This document shows, one piece after another, positions 19,492-30,167 of a stretch of 64,000 nucleotides of DNA. The notes under the pieces were generated by a model that saw only the letters and a list, made by a program, of their open reading frames with translations, was not told the DNA's origin and did no database searches. The stretch's first letter is position 1. Each line of letters opens with the position of its first letter. A program made the position numbers and the translations under genes. This stretch comes from Cohnella thermotolerans DSM 17683 (lineage in GTDB: Bacteria > Bacillota > Bacilli > Paenibacillales > Paenibacillaceae): assembly GCF_000429825.1 (NCBI RefSeq), contig NZ_AUCP01000036.1, positions 1 to 64,000 of the forward strand, in the 5' to 3' direction.

Positions 19492-21717
19492 TTATCGCTT
19501 GCGCGTCTCCGTCAACTGGAATTGGCCGACCAGCTGCTTCATGAAGGAGGTAACCCCCTCCACCGCGTGGGAAGTGTGGCGAACGCCCGTAATATCGGCC
19601 GTCAGCTCCTGCATTTTCGCTTCGACCTCGGTCGAGATCGCCCGGTTCTCCATGCTGACGGCCGCGATCTTCTCCATCAGCTCGACGACTTCGTCGACCA
19701 CCTGCGTCTTCAGCGAATCCTCCGCCTGCGCGCCGGAGAGCGTCTCCGATGCGACCGCCACCAGCTGCGTGCCTTCCTCCACGACGCGGGTTCCTTCCTC
19801 CATGGAGGCGTAAGCTTCCTGGGCGTGCGCGTAAATTTTCTCGACGATGCCGTGAACCTCTTCCGTCGAGCTGCGGGTCATGTCCGCCAGCTTGCGAATT
19901 TCCGAAGCGACGACCGCGAAGCCTTTGCCGTGCTCGCCGACCCTCGCCGCCTCGATGGAAGCGTTCAGCGCCAACAAATGGGTTTGTGCCGATATTTCCT
20001 GGATGACGTTCAGCACGCTGCGAATTTCGTTCGCCGTATCCATGAACACGCGGATTGTCTCGTTCGTCTGGGCGACCCTCGACGAGATGTGGGACATCTT
20101 GTCCCCGATCCGTTCGACTTCGCCTTGCGCGATCGCGATCTGCTCGGACGCCTTCCGCTCCAGCGCGAGCAGCGTCCGGCGCATCTCGTCGGCCACGACC
20201 TTCGCTTCGTCGATGTCCTTGAGCTGACGGCGGATGCTTCGGATCATGTCGTGAATGCGGCCGCTGACTCTCTCCGTCGATTCGGCCGTCGTCGCGGCGG
20301 ACTCGTTCAGCTGCTTCTGGCTGGAAGTGACGTCGGCCGAAGCGAGCTTCACGCGCAGCATGATGCCTTCGAGCGAGTCGATCATGTTGTTGATCCACTT
20401 GGCAAGATCGCGCGTCTCGTCGTTTTGGAACTCGTAGGCGTTGATCCGTTGCGTCAGGTCGCCCTTGCCTTCCGCGTTAATGCGAATGAAGCGGTTGATC
20501 TTGCGCAGCGGCTCGACGATCCGCTTCTCGCTCCGGGAGCGAAGCAAGCCCACGGACACGCCACCGTACGCCAGGTTGACGGCGAGCACGGACAGCGCCG
20601 TCTGCGCGGGAGAGAGGTTTTGCGCTGCGAAATAGCCTGCCGCCGCCGATACGAGGGCGAATATGCCCAGGAGCAACGATTGCGGCCGGACCTGCCGAAG
20701 CGATATGCTGCGGATCCGGTATACCTCCTCCAGGTCGCCTTCGCACATCATCCCCCAGACGTCCGGGCAGTGCGGAAGCTGGAACGTCACCCCTTTGCCG
20801 ATAACGGGAATGTGACGATAGTCCGAGTAGCCGGGAAATTCGACGAACAGGTTGCTGCCGTTGCGAATGGTGTTCGCGACGCCGGGATGCAGCTGTCCGG
20901 TCGCCGGGTCGGTGAACATGATCTCAAGCTCGGTGTGCTCCTTGACGGACACGATGCCCCAGTCGGTGGTAACGCCGTCCTTCAGGTTCTCCCCGTGCGT
21001 AAATGTGCGGTCCTCGAACCGGCTGCGCGACAGCGCCGTTCCGGGCGCGATGTGCGTATTGAGCTCGGCCTTCGCCATGAACAAGTAGTTGTCGCCGGAG
21101 TCCGGATAGACGTGGCCGGATTCCCGCTGGATCAAATCCCCGATCACGTCGTTGGGCACCCGGCCGCACAGAAGCCCTTGGAGGGAGCCGTTCGCATCCG
21201 CGATCGGATTCATGAACAGCAGCGTCATCTTGTCGTGGAAGGAGGACGAGCGCGACCCGATCTCCAGCGTGAGCGGATCGGGGTACGGTCCGAACAGGCA
21301 TTTGCGCGGCTGTCCGCCGCCGCCTCGTATGTAGCCCAGCCCGGAGGCGAGAAGCGATCCGGGGCCGTAGCTTGCTCCCTTGTGCGGCAAATGCGTCGAA
21401 TAGACGACCGTTCCTTCCGAGTCGAGCAGAAACAGCTCGGTAAAGTCGGAGGCTCGGTTGTAAGCCGCCGCGAACAGCCGGTCCCAGACGTCCTGCCGGC
21501 CGTCAGCGTCGAACGACAGACCGTCGCCGGTCGTCTGCAGTTGTTCGAGCAAGCGGTCGAGATGGCGCCAGTTCTCCAGCGTCCAATCCTTCAGAATTTC
21601 CATTCGCGTCTCCGCGATGCCTTCGAAGATGTCCTCAACATCCTTCTTTAAATGCCTGTTGAGGCAATACGACCACCATAACGGCAATCCTTTCCTCCAC
21701 CCTAGCCAACCGAACAT
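19492..21717 (-). CDS. Methyl-accepting chemotaxis protein with N-terminal sensor ahead of the membrane segments
   Basis: 741 residues. The C-terminal 290 residues are a chemoreceptor signalling hairpin with the conserved tip around 572-612 ([20 protein letters not shown], then [16 protein letters not shown]). A HAMP-like stretch follows two hydrophobic segments at about 342-362 and 372-392. Before them lies a 310-residue region with a cache-like look ([35 protein letters not shown]) that is not preceded by a clear membrane helix; the first 20 residues ([15 protein letters not shown]) are only marginal. If so, the sensor is cytoplasmic, unlike the usual loop between two helices. No chemotaxis gene is adjacent. 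Confidence 0.87.
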   Translation of the reverse strand: MFGWLGWRKGLPLWWSYCLNRHLKKDVEDIFEGIAETRMEILKDWTLENWRHLDRLLEQLQTTGDGLSFDADGRQDVWDRLFAAAYNRASDFTELFLLDSEGTVVYSTHLPHKGASYGPGSLLASGLGYIRGGGGQPRKCLFGPYPDPLTLEIGSRSSSFHDKMTLLFMNPIADANGSLQGLLCGRVPNDVIGDLIQRESGHVYPDSGDNYLFMAKAELNTHIAPGTALSRSRFEDRTFTHGENLKDGVTTDWGIVSVKEHTELEIMFTDPATGQLHPGVANTIRNGSNLFVEFPGYSDYRHIPVIGKGVTFQLPHCPDVWGMMCEGDLEEVYRIRSISLRQVRPQSLLLGIFALVSAAAGYFAAQNLSPAQTALSVLAVNLAYGGVSVGLLRSRSEKRIVEPLRKINRFIRINAEGKGDLTQRINAYEFQNDETRDLAKWINNMIDSLEGIMLRVKLASADVTSSQKQLNESAATTAESTERVSGRIHDMIRSIRRQLKDIDEAKVVADEMRRTLLALERKASEQIAIAQGEVERIGDKMSHISSRVAQTNETIRVFMDTANEIRSVLNVIQEISAQTHLLALNASIEAARVGEHGKGFAVVASEIRKLADMTRSSTEEVHGIVEKIYAHAQEAYASMEEGTRVVEEGTQLVAVASETLSGAQAEDSLKTQVVDEVVELMEKIAAVSMENRAISTEVEAKMQELTADITGVRHTSHAVEGVTSFMKQLVGQFQLTETRKR

Positions 21718-22045
21718 ATCCCATACCCCCAGAGAATGCGGCGTTGTATTTTGTCAGTTATTGTATCATAGCCCTAGTTCTTTTTCCTTATTTTTCATGA
21801 AAAAAAGAGTATTTTTTCAAAAGTACGTTAGCTTTATTGCAAAAAAACGAGATACTTTCCCGAATATTGGGTTTAAATTCCCGTTAAACCCGAACATTCG
21901 ACTTGTCCGCGGCATTTTTTGTCAGAATAGTTTACCATTGGCCTTCTAGGTCTTAAGAACGGCCTTAAACGCAAGATGCCAAGTCAGCTCTGAACGCCTC
22001 CCGCGGGGCAAGACCTTGCAACCCGCTAATGTCGGCTTACAGCAC
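21718..22045. other. AT-rich intergenic region
   Basis: About 330 bases between the chemoreceptor and speB units, markedly richer in A and T than the surroundings, with runs of A on the plus strand around 21797-21847. No convincing gene. A TACAAT-like element near 21762 on the minus strand may be the chemoreceptor -10, without a good -35. Confidence 0.5.
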
Positions 22046-22085
22046 TAAAAAAACCCCCGACTTCGCCGAGAGGCGGTCGGAGGTT
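22046..22085 (-). terminator. Terminator of speE-speB
   Basis: Minus-strand CCTCCGAC/GTCGGGGG stem followed by TTTTTTTAG, 30 bases after the speB stop. Confidence 0.8.
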
Positions 22086-22114
22086 CCTGGGCCGGAACGG
22101 GGCGCGTTCCGGGT

Positions 22115-22984
22115 TTATTTGACGAAGCCGAGCAGCATTTCGCGGACCAGCTTGGATGCGACGATCGGCGTCTGTTCCGTCGGGTCGTAGATCGGCGCCA
22201 CTTCGACGACGTCGGCGCCGATGACGTTCGCGTCCGAGCGGGCGATCAGATGCACCGCTTCGAGCAGCTCCTTCGACGTGATGCCGCCCGCTTCCGCGGT
22301 GCCGGTTCCCGGTGCGGCGGAAGGATCGAGCACGTCGATGTCGATCGTGACGTAGACCGGACGTCCCGCCAGCCGGGGAAGCGCTTGACGAAGAGGCTCG
22401 GCCACTTCGAACGGATAGAAGTTGATGTTCTCGCGGGCATAAGCCCATTCCTCGCGGCTTCCGGAACGGATGCCGAACTGGTATACGTTGCTGCCGCCGA
22501 TAAGGTTCGCCGCCTTCCGGATCGGCGTCGAGTGGGAGAGCGGCTCGCCCTCGTAGCTCTCGCGCAAGTCGGCGTGGGCGTCGATGTGGATAATCGCGAG
22601 GTCCGGATATTTTTTATAAACCTCTTGAAGCACCGGCCAGGTGACGAGATGCTCGCCGCCGAGACCGAAAGGGAACTTGCCGTCCGCCAGCACGCCGCGC
22701 ACGTACTCGGCGATGATGTCGAGGCTCCGGGCCGGATTGCCGAACGGCAGCAGCAAATCCCCTGCGTCGAAGTACGCCAGCTCTTCGAGGCTGCGGTCCA
22801 GGTAAGGGCTGTATTCCTCCAGCCCGACCGAGGCTTCGCGGATGCGGCCCGGGCCGAACCGGGAGCCGGGACGGAACGAGACGGTAAAGTCCATCGGCAT
22901 GCCGTAAATGACGGCTTTGGATGCGGCGTAGTCGTCGGAGCTGAGAATGAAGACGTTGCCGGAATATTTCTGGTCGAGGCGCAT
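22115..22984 (-). CDS. speB: Agmatinase
   Basis: 289 residues, ureohydrolase family. Manganese-binding motifs GGEH, DAHADLR and DIDVLDPSAAPGTGT are complete. It hydrolyses agmatine to putrescine and urea; together with speE upstream it makes spermidine. Start at 22984 has AAGGAGA 10 bases upstream. speB follows speE by 25 bases, the same pair and order as B. subtilis. Confidence 0.94.
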   Translation of the reverse strand: MRLDQKYSGNVFILSSDDYAASKAVIYGMPMDFTVSFRPGSRFGPGRIREASVGLEEYSPYLDRSLEELAYFDAGDLLLPFGNPARSLDIIAEYVRGVLADGKFPFGLGGEHLVTWPVLQEVYKKYPDLAIIHIDAHADLRESYEGEPLSHSTPIRKAANLIGGSNVYQFGIRSGSREEWAYARENINFYPFEVAEPLRQALPRLAGRPVYVTIDIDVLDPSAAPGTGTAEAGGITSKELLEAVHLIARSDANVIGADVVEVAPIYDPTEQTPIVASKLVREMLLGFVK

Positions 22985-23009
22985 GGGGTCATGTTCTCCT
23001 TCGATTAGC

Positions 23010-23846
23010 TTATTTCGTCAGATCTTCGACGAACTTGGGCAGAACGAACGCCGCCTGATGCAAGCGCGGGGTGTAGTATTTCGTGTCGAGCTCGGCGATG
23101 TCTTCGGGCTTGACGTTCAGCGGATCGTGCTTTTTACTGCCCATCGTGAACGTCCAGAGGCCGCTCGGATAGGTCGGGATGTTCGCGACGTAGACGCGCA
23201 CGATCGGGAACACTTCCTTGACGTCGCGGTTGACGCTGCGGATCAGATCGGCCTTGAACCACGGATTGTCCGTCTGTGCGACGAACAGGCCGTCTTCCTT
23301 CAGCGACTCGTAGATGCCTTGGTAGAAGCCGCGGGTGAACAGCTGCACCGCCGGCCCGACCGGTTCCGTCGTATCCGCGAGGATGACGTCGTATGTATTT
23401 TTGTGGTCGTGGATATGCTTGAAGCCGTCGTCGACCTGCACGGAGACGCGAGGATCGTCAAGCTTGCCCGCAATGGAGGGCAGGTACTTCTTGGAATATT
23501 CGATGACTTTGCCGTCGATGTCGACGAGCACCGCCCGCTTGACCTTCGGATGCTTGAGCACTTCGCGGATGACGCCGCCGTCGCCGCCGCCGACGACCAG
23601 GACGTTCTCCGGGTTCGGATGGGTGAACAGCGCGGGGTGCGCCACCATCTCATGGTAGACGAACTCGTCTTTGACGGTCGTCATCACCATGCCGTCGAGC
23701 ACGAGCATATTGCCCCATTCTTCCGTCTCGATCATCGCAAGCTCCTGGAAGTCCGTTTGCTCGTGAACGTAAGTTTGTTTGATTTTGGCCGTAATGCCGA
23801 AGTTTTCGGTTTGTTTCTCGGTATACCACAATTCCATCGAGGACAT
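23010..23846 (-). CDS. speE: Spermidine synthase
   Basis: 278 residues. It transfers the aminopropyl group of decarboxylated S-adenosylmethionine to putrescine. The start [14 protein letters not shown], the cofactor loop [12 protein letters not shown], the acidic [17 protein letters not shown] and the catalytic-site segment [10 protein letters not shown] are almost identical to B. subtilis SpeE. First gene of the speE-speB operon, divergent from pbpG. Confidence 0.96.
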   Translation of the reverse strand: MSSMELWYTEKQTENFGITAKIKQTYVHEQTDFQELAMIETEEWGNMLVLDGMVMTTVKDEFVYHEMVAHPALFTHPNPENVLVVGGGDGGVIREVLKHPKVKRAVLVDIDGKVIEYSKKYLPSIAGKLDDPRVSVQVDDGFKHIHDHKNTYDVILADTTEPVGPAVQLFTRGFYQGIYESLKEDGLFVAQTDNPWFKADLIRSVNRDVKEVFPIVRVYVANIPTYPSGLWTFTMGSKKHDPLNVKPEDIAELDTKYYTPRLHQAAFVLPKFVEDLTK

Positions 23847-24009
23847 GATCCAAGCCCTTCTTTCCCAGTAGTAGATTCAATCCGCCCCCGATGGGCGGAA
23901 GAGTCGTCCTTGTTGCCGCGCATGACCGGCAGCCGCGCCTTGCGGGACGGAGAATCGCATGCACGCCCGCGCTCGTCCGCCGCTCCGGCCGATGTATTAA
24001 ACAAGTTGT

Positions 24010-24037
24010 ATTATAGGGCATCGGGCGCAAAAAGCAA
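24010..24037 (-). promoter_or_regulatory. Promoter of speE-speB
   Basis: -10 TATAAT (24010-24015) and -35 TTGCTT (24032-24037), spacer 16, minus strand, in the 308-base gap to pbpG. The rest of that gap (23847-24154) shows no gene. Confidence 0.6.
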
Positions 24038-24154
24038 CCATGAACGGAAGATGCCCCCTCCGGAGGCGATGGCGGGGAATAAGCGCGGCTCCCGTTTTCC
24101 ATAATAAGGGGTGACAGTTAAACCCGTGTTAAGCGGCGAAAAGGAGGCGGCGGC

Positions 24155-26260
24155 ATGAACGGAGAACTCGACAACCAACGGCCCGCGCAGGAGCAGCCGG
24201 CGCTAAAAGACGGCATCATGTCCCGGGAAATGACAGCTTCCGACACCCCCTCCCGCAGAAGAAAAGGGCGGCGGCTCGGACTGATCGCCATGGGCATGGC
24301 GGCCTTCGTCATTTTAACGATCGGCGCCGTTGCGGCATCCATCCGCTATGTACCGCTTCCTTCCGCCTCCTTTCCCCAATCGACGCAAATTCTCGACGCC
24401 GGCGGCAACGTGATCGCTTCCCTGCAGGGCGGCGTCAATCGGCGCACCGTTGCGCTGCGGGATCTTTCGCCGTGGCTGATCAAAGCGACGCTGGCGGCGG
24501 AAGACCGCCGCTTCTACGAGCATTCCGGCGTCGACTTGCGCGGCTTGCTGCGGGCGGCCTGGGTGGACGTGCGCCATATGTCGAAGGAGCAAGGAGCGAG
24601 CACGCTGACGCAGCAGCTCGCCCGCAATTTGTACTTGTCCCACGAGCGAACCTGGAAGCGCAAGCTCATGGAGGCTTGGTATGCCGCCAAGCTGGAGCAA
24701 GCTTATTCCAAGGATGAAATTCTCGAAATGTATTTGAACCAAATTTATTACGGGCATGGCGTCTACGGCGCGGAAGCGGCGGCCCGGCTCTACTTCGGCA
24801 AGCCCGCCAAGGAGCTGACGCTGGCGGAGAGCGCGATGCTGGCCGGCATTCCGAAGGGGCCCCGCTACTACTCCCCGCATTTGCGGCTCGACCAGGCCAA
24901 GTCCCGGCAGCGGAAGATTCTGAAGGCGATGAGCGAGACCGGCTTCATTACGCGGGAACAAGAGCGGGCGGCCGCCCGCGAAGAGCTGCGGATCATGCCG
25001 CTCCCCAAGGACAAAGGGCAGACCGCCCCCTACTTCGTCGATTACGTGCGCAAGCTCGCCGCCGAATACGTGCAATTGGACGAGCAATTGCTGAACGAAG
25101 GCGGCTTGCAGATCGTAACGACGCTCGACAGCCGCATGCAGCAAGCGGCGGAGGAAGCCGTCGCGAACCAGTTGCCGACGGACGGCGAGCTGCAGGCCGC
25201 GCTCGTCGCCATCGATCCGGCGACCGGCTTCATCAAGGCGATGGTAGGCGGACGCGACTACGGGCGGAACCAGTTCAACCGCGCATTCGCCACGACCCGC
25301 CAGCCCGGCTCCGCGTTCAAGCCGATCGTTTACGCGACGGCGCTCGCCGACCCGACCTTCACGCCGGTAACGCGGTTCCGGAGCGCGCCGACGACGTTCT
25401 ACTACGACGACAATCGGAAAATTTACCGCCCGAGCAACTTCAACGACCGTTATTTCAACGGGGATATCGGGCTGCGGCAGGCGATCAAGTCGTCCGACAA
25501 CATTTATGCCGTCAATACGATTATGCAGGTCGGGCCGGAGAAGGTGATCGACACGGCCCGCCGGTTGGGCATTACATCGAAGCTGGACGCCGTCCCCTCC
25601 CTGGCGCTGGGCACCTTCCCGGTCAGCCCGTTCGAGATGGCCTCGGCCTTCACGGCGTTCGCGGGAGGCGGCGCCCGGACGGAGCCCGTCGCCATTCAGC
25701 GCATTCTGGACCGGAACGGCCGGGTGCTATACGAAGCGCATCCCCGCAGGGAGCAAGTGCTGTCGCCGGCGCTCGCTTACGTCATGAGCAATCTGATGAA
25801 GAGCGTCTTCGACACCGGGGGGACCGCCCACCGCGTCTCCCGCATGATTACGCGCCCCGTCGCGGGCAAATCCGGAACGACGAGCTCCGACGCCTGGTTC
25901 GTCGGCTACACGCCGGAACTGGTCGCCTCCGTCTGGGTCGGTTACGACCGGGGACGCGCCATCACGTCCACCGAGGCGCACCGCGCGGCCCCGATCTTCG
26001 CCGAATTTGCCGAGAAGGCGCTTGCCTCGGTGCCTGCCCGCGACTTTCCGGTGCCGGAAGGCGTCGTCAGCGTCTACGTAGATCCCTCTACGGGACAGCT
26101 CGCCTCGGACAAGTGTCCCGAGAAGGTGTTGGAGACGTTCCTGGCGGGCACCGAGCCGACAGATACGTGTACGGTTCACGGCGAACCGGAGAAGGATGCC
26201 GGGCCCGGCGAAGGCCCCTCCTCCTGGTGGCGCAAAGTGCGGCGCTGGTGGAGGCTTTGA
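24155..26260 (+). CDS. pbpG: Class A penicillin-binding protein, PbpG (PBP2d)-like
   Basis: 701 residues. A single membrane anchor (about 41-64) follows a basic cytoplasmic tail. The GT51 glycosyltransferase has catalytic E116 (AAEDRRFYEHSGVD) and STLTQQLARN. The transpeptidase has the S386-x-x-K389 motif (GSAFK), SDN (447-449) and KSG (572-574, where KTG is usual). It polymerises and cross-links peptidoglycan. Divergence from speE matches pbpG of B. subtilis, which acts in the forespore; that role is inferred from synteny. AAGGAGG lies 7 bases before the ATG. Confidence 0.92.
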   Translation: MNGELDNQRPAQEQPALKDGIMSREMTASDTPSRRRKGRRLGLIAMGMAAFVILTIGAVAASIRYVPLPSASFPQSTQILDAGGNVIASLQGGVNRRTVALRDLSPWLIKATLAAEDRRFYEHSGVDLRGLLRAAWVDVRHMSKEQGASTLTQQLARNLYLSHERTWKRKLMEAWYAAKLEQAYSKDEILEMYLNQIYYGHGVYGAEAAARLYFGKPAKELTLAESAMLAGIPKGPRYYSPHLRLDQAKSRQRKILKAMSETGFITREQERAAAREELRIMPLPKDKGQTAPYFVDYVRKLAAEYVQLDEQLLNEGGLQIVTTLDSRMQQAAEEAVANQLPTDGELQAALVAIDPATGFIKAMVGGRDYGRNQFNRAFATTRQPGSAFKPIVYATALADPTFTPVTRFRSAPTTFYYDDNRKIYRPSNFNDRYFNGDIGLRQAIKSSDNIYAVNTIMQVGPEKVIDTARRLGITSKLDAVPSLALGTFPVSPFEMASAFTAFAGGGARTEPVAIQRILDRNGRVLYEAHPRREQVLSPALAYVMSNLMKSVFDTGGTAHRVSRMITRPVAGKSGTTSSDAWFVGYTPELVASVWVGYDRGRAITSTEAHRAAPIFAEFAEKALASVPARDFPVPEGVVSVYVDPSTGQLASDKCPEKVLETFLAGTEPTDTCTVHGEPEKDAGPGEGPSSWWRKVRRWWRL

Positions 26261-26337
26261 GGCGGGGCAAGCCGCTCTGTCAGGCCGCTCCATCGTCGAC
26301 TCGCTGCTGAAGCCGTTCCGCTTCCGCAGCAAAATGC

Positions 26338-26384
26338 AAAGAACCTCCATCGCCGCTCATGCGAAGCGGTCTTGGAGGTTCTTT
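26338..26384. terminator. Shared terminator between convergent pbpG and ywhD
   Basis: Perfect 12-bp inverted repeat AAAGAACCTCCA (26338-26349) and TGGAGGTTCTTT (26373-26384). The A/T ends of the arms supply a short U run in both directions. Confidence 0.65.
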
Positions 26385-26463
26385 GCTTACGGCCCTAGTT
26401 GCTCGATTTCATCGAACATCTCGATGCCACGGCGCCCTTTTGCACTTTAGAAGCAACGCTATT

Positions 26464-26973
26464 TTAAGCCAGCAGATCCTTCAGCTGCTGCGGCGAGTTG
26501 TTCCACCACTCGATGTTGTGCTCCTGAAGCAGCTTGCGAAGCGCCGCCTTCTCCTCGGGACCGATGTTGTCGAGCTGATACTTCCGCTTGATCGAGGCAT
26601 CGAGACGGTTCACGTGGTCGGCGAGAATTTTCCACCCTCTGCGCGCCTCCGAATCGATCAGCATCTCGCAAGAAGCCGCTCCCGCGTAGTAGCTGCCCGC
26701 TTCGTTGCGGTCGACGGCCACCCAGACGACCCAGGCCCGCCGGCCGTTCGGCACGTCTTCCTTGTTGGGAGAGAATTTGATCCCCCGCTCGATCTTGCTC
26801 TTCGCGTGCATCGCCCCGACGTCAATGTAAGCTTCGCCCTGGTCGATAATGACGCAGGCGACCTGGCTCAGGTCGATGCTCCCCGCTCCGAACCCTCTGT
26901 GTTCCTTATTGCTAACTACGTTCAACGCCAGCTTCTTCTTCTCCGGCGCAGGCTGCTGTTGATCGTTGTTCAT
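26464..26973 (-). CDS. ywhD: YwhD family protein
   Basis: 169 residues, no signal or membrane segment. The conserved core NVVSNKEHRGFGAGSIDL, YIDVGAMHAKSKIERGIKF and EHNIEWWNNSP fit the YwhD family, which lies beside speE-speB-pbpG in B. subtilis too. Function unknown. Own unit facing pbpG. Confidence 0.88.
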   Translation of the reverse strand: MNNDQQQPAPEKKKLALNVVSNKEHRGFGAGSIDLSQVACVIIDQGEAYIDVGAMHAKSKIERGIKFSPNKEDVPNGRRAWVVWVAVDRNEAGSYYAGAASCEMLIDSEARRGWKILADHVNRLDASIKRKYQLDNIGPEEKAALRKLLQEHNIEWWNNSPQQLKDLLA

Positions 26974-27177
26974 CGCTCATCCTCCATCCTTACTCTCCTC
27001 ATTTTAACGAAATTTTCGCAGAAAAGCGATGGATCGCCCTATCCCCCGGCCATTTCCCCGCCGCACCTTTCCCTACTCCCTGCAGACGCCTCAAACCCTG
27101 CCTTACTGCGGTCCTTCGCCCTCAAATCCCTTCCTTCTATGCAAATACACGGTGCGCAAAGGGTGGTCAAGCCGCAG

Positions 27178-27183
27178 ATATAA
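27178..27183 (+). promoter_or_regulatory. Possible -10 element for the M1 peptidase gene
   Basis: TATAAT about 60 bases upstream of the start codon at 27242; no convincing -35. The surrounding gap (26974-27241) otherwise shows no gene. Confidence 0.35.
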
Positions 27184-27241
27184 TCTTGGGACATGCGACA
27201 TATACATCCCCTAGATGCTTGTCAACGGGAGGGTTAACCGT

Positions 27242-29236
27242 ATGCCCCATCGCCGCTTGTTCCGCGTTCTCGTCTTGGCGCTGTCCGCCGTCCTGCTCGT
27301 CGTCTCCGTCCGGTTCGGATTCGCCGACGCCTGGCTGGACCAATTTGCCGTTCCGGCTACAGCCAAGCCCGCGGATACTTCCGCAACCAGCGCGTCCTCG
27401 AACGCGCCGTCTTCCGAATCCGGGGCCGACGTGCCCCTCGCGCCCAAGCCGGTCGTCCTCAGCAACCGGGTGACGGAGTACCATATTTCCGTTTCGCTCG
27501 GGGACGACGGCACCTTGACCGGCCAGCAGACCGTGACCTGGAAGAACCCCGGACGAAAGCCGGTATCCGAGATTTACCTGCATCTGTATCCCAACGCATT
27601 CTCTCCGGGCAGCACCTTCCTCGAAGAATCCGGCGGACAATTGCGCGGGGATAAAATGAAGCCCGGAGGCTACGGTTCGATGACGCTGACCGCCCTTACG
27701 ACGGAGGAAGGCGAGACGCTGCTGCCCCGCCTTCATTACGTTCAGCCTGACGACGACAACGCCTCGGACCGCACGCTCGCGACGTTCCGGCTGCCCGAGC
27801 CGGTCAAGCCCGGCGAGAAGACGACGCTCAACATGAAATTCACCGTCAAGCTGCCGCAAGTATTCGCGCGCATGGGCAAGGCCGGCGACTTCGTGATGGC
27901 GGGCCAGTGGTTCCCGAAAATCGCGGTGTACGAGACGGCGGGGACCCGGGGACGCGCGACGGAAGGCTGGAACACCCACCAGTACCACGGCAACTCGGAG
28001 TTCTACTCCGACTTCGGCATTTACAGCGTCAAGATCGACGTTCCGGAAAAGGACAAAGTGGCGGCGACCGGCTTCCAAACCCGGCCGGCGACGATCAAGA
28101 ACGGGCGCAAAATCTATCAGTTCTACGCAGAAGACGTGCACGACTTTGGCTGGGCCGCTTCGCCCTCGTTCCAATTCGTCGAGGATTCCTTCTCCTCCAC
28201 GGGCGTGCCGGGCGTGCGCATCAAGCTGTATCTCGATCCGCAGCACAAGGATCAGGCCGACCGCTACATGCACGCCGCCAAGTCGGCGCTGGCCAAGCTG
28301 GGCGAATGGTACGGCGACTATCCGTACTCGACGCTGTCGATCGTCGTCCCGCCCGCGGACGCGAACGGGGCCGGAGGCATGGAGTACCCGACGCTCGTCA
28401 CGGCGGCCGCGGCCAAGAGCACAAACCCCGGCTACGAGCTGGAGCGAACCGTCATTCACGAAATCGCGCACCAGTACTGGTACGGCATCGTCGCTTCGAA
28501 CGAGTTCGAGGAAGCCTGGCTCGACGAAGGCTTCACCTCCTACACCGAAGACAAGCTGATGGCCGTCATCTACGGCGTCGTCCCGAACACGACGATCGAG
28601 GCCAGCTATATGACGCATCCGGAGCCGCTCAAGCTCGATTCCTGGCGCTACAGCAACTCCGACCGCTACGCCGAGAACGTCTATATGCGCGGCAAGCTCG
28701 TGCTGACGGCGATGGAGAAGCAGGTCGGAGAGAAGACGATGAATAAAATCATGCGCGCCTACTTCCAGAAGTACCGGTTCAAGCATCCGTCCTCCACGGA
28801 CTTCCAGAAAGTCGTCGAGAACGTGACGAAGGACAAATGGGACGATTTTTTCCAAGCCTACGTGTATCGGGGGCAAATGGCCGACTTCGCCGTCGAATCC
28901 ATCGATTCCCGGCCCGCCGAAGGCGGCGGCTATCAATCGACGGTGCTGCTTCGCCGCAACGGGGGCAGCCCGCAGCCCGTGACCGTGCTGTTCCGGTTCG
29001 CGGACGGGACGTCGATCCGCAAAACCTGGGACGACGTCCAGAACCACGTACAGTTCAAGCTTCAGCATCCGCAGCCGCTCCTTTACGCCGCCGTCGACCC
29101 TTCCCGGTCCGTCGTGCTGGACAATTTGCGGTTCAACAATTACTTGAAGACGGAAGTGCCGGAGAAGACGCGCACGCGCCTCAATATCGGCCTGTCGAAG
29201 CTGATCGACGGATTGCTTGGCACATTGGCATGGTGA
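27242..29236 (+). CDS. M1 family metallopeptidase, membrane-anchored or secreted
   Basis: 664 residues. An N-terminal hydrophobic segment (7-24) exports or anchors it; a Ser/Ala-rich spacer follows to about 65. The zinc site is HEIAH (H406, H410) with E429 eighteen residues on (WLDEGF), exactly the M1 spacing, and GGMEYP replaces the usual GAMEN exopeptidase motif in a relaxed form. Outside-facing peptidase, substrate unknown. GGGAGG is 9 bases before the ATG. The next gene starts 10 bases after the stop. Confidence 0.9.
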   Translation: MPHRRLFRVLVLALSAVLLVVSVRFGFADAWLDQFAVPATAKPADTSATSASSNAPSSESGADVPLAPKPVVLSNRVTEYHISVSLGDDGTLTGQQTVTWKNPGRKPVSEIYLHLYPNAFSPGSTFLEESGGQLRGDKMKPGGYGSMTLTALTTEEGETLLPRLHYVQPDDDNASDRTLATFRLPEPVKPGEKTTLNMKFTVKLPQVFARMGKAGDFVMAGQWFPKIAVYETAGTRGRATEGWNTHQYHGNSEFYSDFGIYSVKIDVPEKDKVAATGFQTRPATIKNGRKIYQFYAEDVHDFGWAASPSFQFVEDSFSSTGVPGVRIKLYLDPQHKDQADRYMHAAKSALAKLGEWYGDYPYSTLSIVVPPADANGAGGMEYPTLVTAAAAKSTNPGYELERTVIHEIAHQYWYGIVASNEFEEAWLDEGFTSYTEDKLMAVIYGVVPNTTIEASYMTHPEPLKLDSWRYSNSDRYAENVYMRGKLVLTAMEKQVGEKTMNKIMRAYFQKYRFKHPSSTDFQKVVENVTKDKWDDFFQAYVYRGQMADFAVESIDSRPAEGGGYQSTVLLRRNGGSPQPVTVLFRFADGTSIRKTWDDVQNHVQFKLQHPQPLLYAAVDPSRSVVLDNLRFNNYLKTEVPEKTRTRLNIGLSKLIDGLLGTLAW

Positions 29237-29246
29237 GGTGAGGAAG

Positions 29247-30065
29247 GTGCGAAAATGGATAGGCAAGGGATGGAATACGACCCGGCGGCACAAATATGTG
29301 GTGATCGTGCTTTTCCTGTATCGGTTGCTGTGGGCCTTTTTCCTCTACCGGTTCATCGATTCCGTCGTGACGCCGGTGCTCGCCCGCTACCCCGATAACC
29401 ATCCGAACTCGGACTCCGTTCACCTGTTCCTGATCGAAGCTCAGTTCCGATTGCTCAAGACGGATTTGGCGAACGATTTTCTCTGGCTGCTGGCCGGCAT
29501 GTTTCTCATCCGCATGGTGTTGACGCCTCTGCTTAACGCGGGAATCTTCTATTCGTTCCGGCACTCGGAGGATTCGCAGGGCACGCGGGTGCTTGCGGGC
29601 ATCCGCCATGCATGGAAGTCGGTCAGCATTCTCTATTGGGCGGAAAATGCGGCCATCCTGCTGCCTCTCTTCTGGCTGCTGCCGCTGGCCAAATCCCGGT
29701 TCCTCGCCGAGCCGTCGATCGAGGATTGGGCCCGTCATCTGCTTCCGTACGCCCTGGCTTGGGTCGTCTGGAGCTACGCGGTGCATCTGCTCTTCCAATT
29801 CATGCAATTCAGCGCGGCGTCCGGCGACAGCATTCCCGGCGGCCTGTGGCGCGCTTGCCGCCGGGCGCTGCCATTGATCGCGGTTTCATTGACAATCCTT
29901 GGCATCGGCCTTGCCGCTTCTCTGGTCGTCACGACGGCCTCCCTGTTCTGGACCGGCTTCGCCGCAGTCGCGCTGCATCAAGGGTTTCAGCTCGTTCGAT
30001 CGCTCATTGCGCTATGGTCGGCGGCTTCGCAATTCGAGCTTTGGAAGCCAGACACGGCGATGTAG
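29247..30065 (+). CDS. Polytopic membrane protein of unknown function
   Basis: 272 residues with five or six hydrophobic helices (for example VVIVLFLYRLLWAFFLYRF, LWLLAGMFLIRMVL, IAVSLTILGIGLAASLVV) and no recognised motif. The start GTG at 29247 is chosen because GAGG lies 8 bases upstream; a TTG at 29217 would overlap the upstream gene. Ten bases behind the M1 peptidase, so probably co-transcribed with it; a role related to that peptidase is only a guess. Confidence 0.75.
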   Translation: MRKWIGKGWNTTRRHKYVVIVLFLYRLLWAFFLYRFIDSVVTPVLARYPDNHPNSDSVHLFLIEAQFRLLKTDLANDFLWLLAGMFLIRMVLTPLLNAGIFYSFRHSEDSQGTRVLAGIRHAWKSVSILYWAENAAILLPLFWLLPLAKSRFLAEPSIEDWARHLLPYALAWVVWSYAVHLLFQFMQFSAASGDSIPGGLWRACRRALPLIAVSLTILGIGLAASLVVTTASLFWTGFAAVALHQGFQLVRSLIALWSAASQFELWKPDTAM

Positions 30066-30167
30066 TTTCTTCCCGTCTTGTGTCGGATTCCGGAAGATTA
30101 AGGAATTCTAATCTGAAAGGAGAAGGAAAAACGCGCCAAAAGACGAATACGTAAAGCTAAGTGCAAA

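Noticed and set aside
27167-29293. 708-codon minus-strand frame opposite the M1 peptidase
   Set aside because: Antisense of a gene with an intact HExxH-E zinc site and good ribosome site; no independent support.
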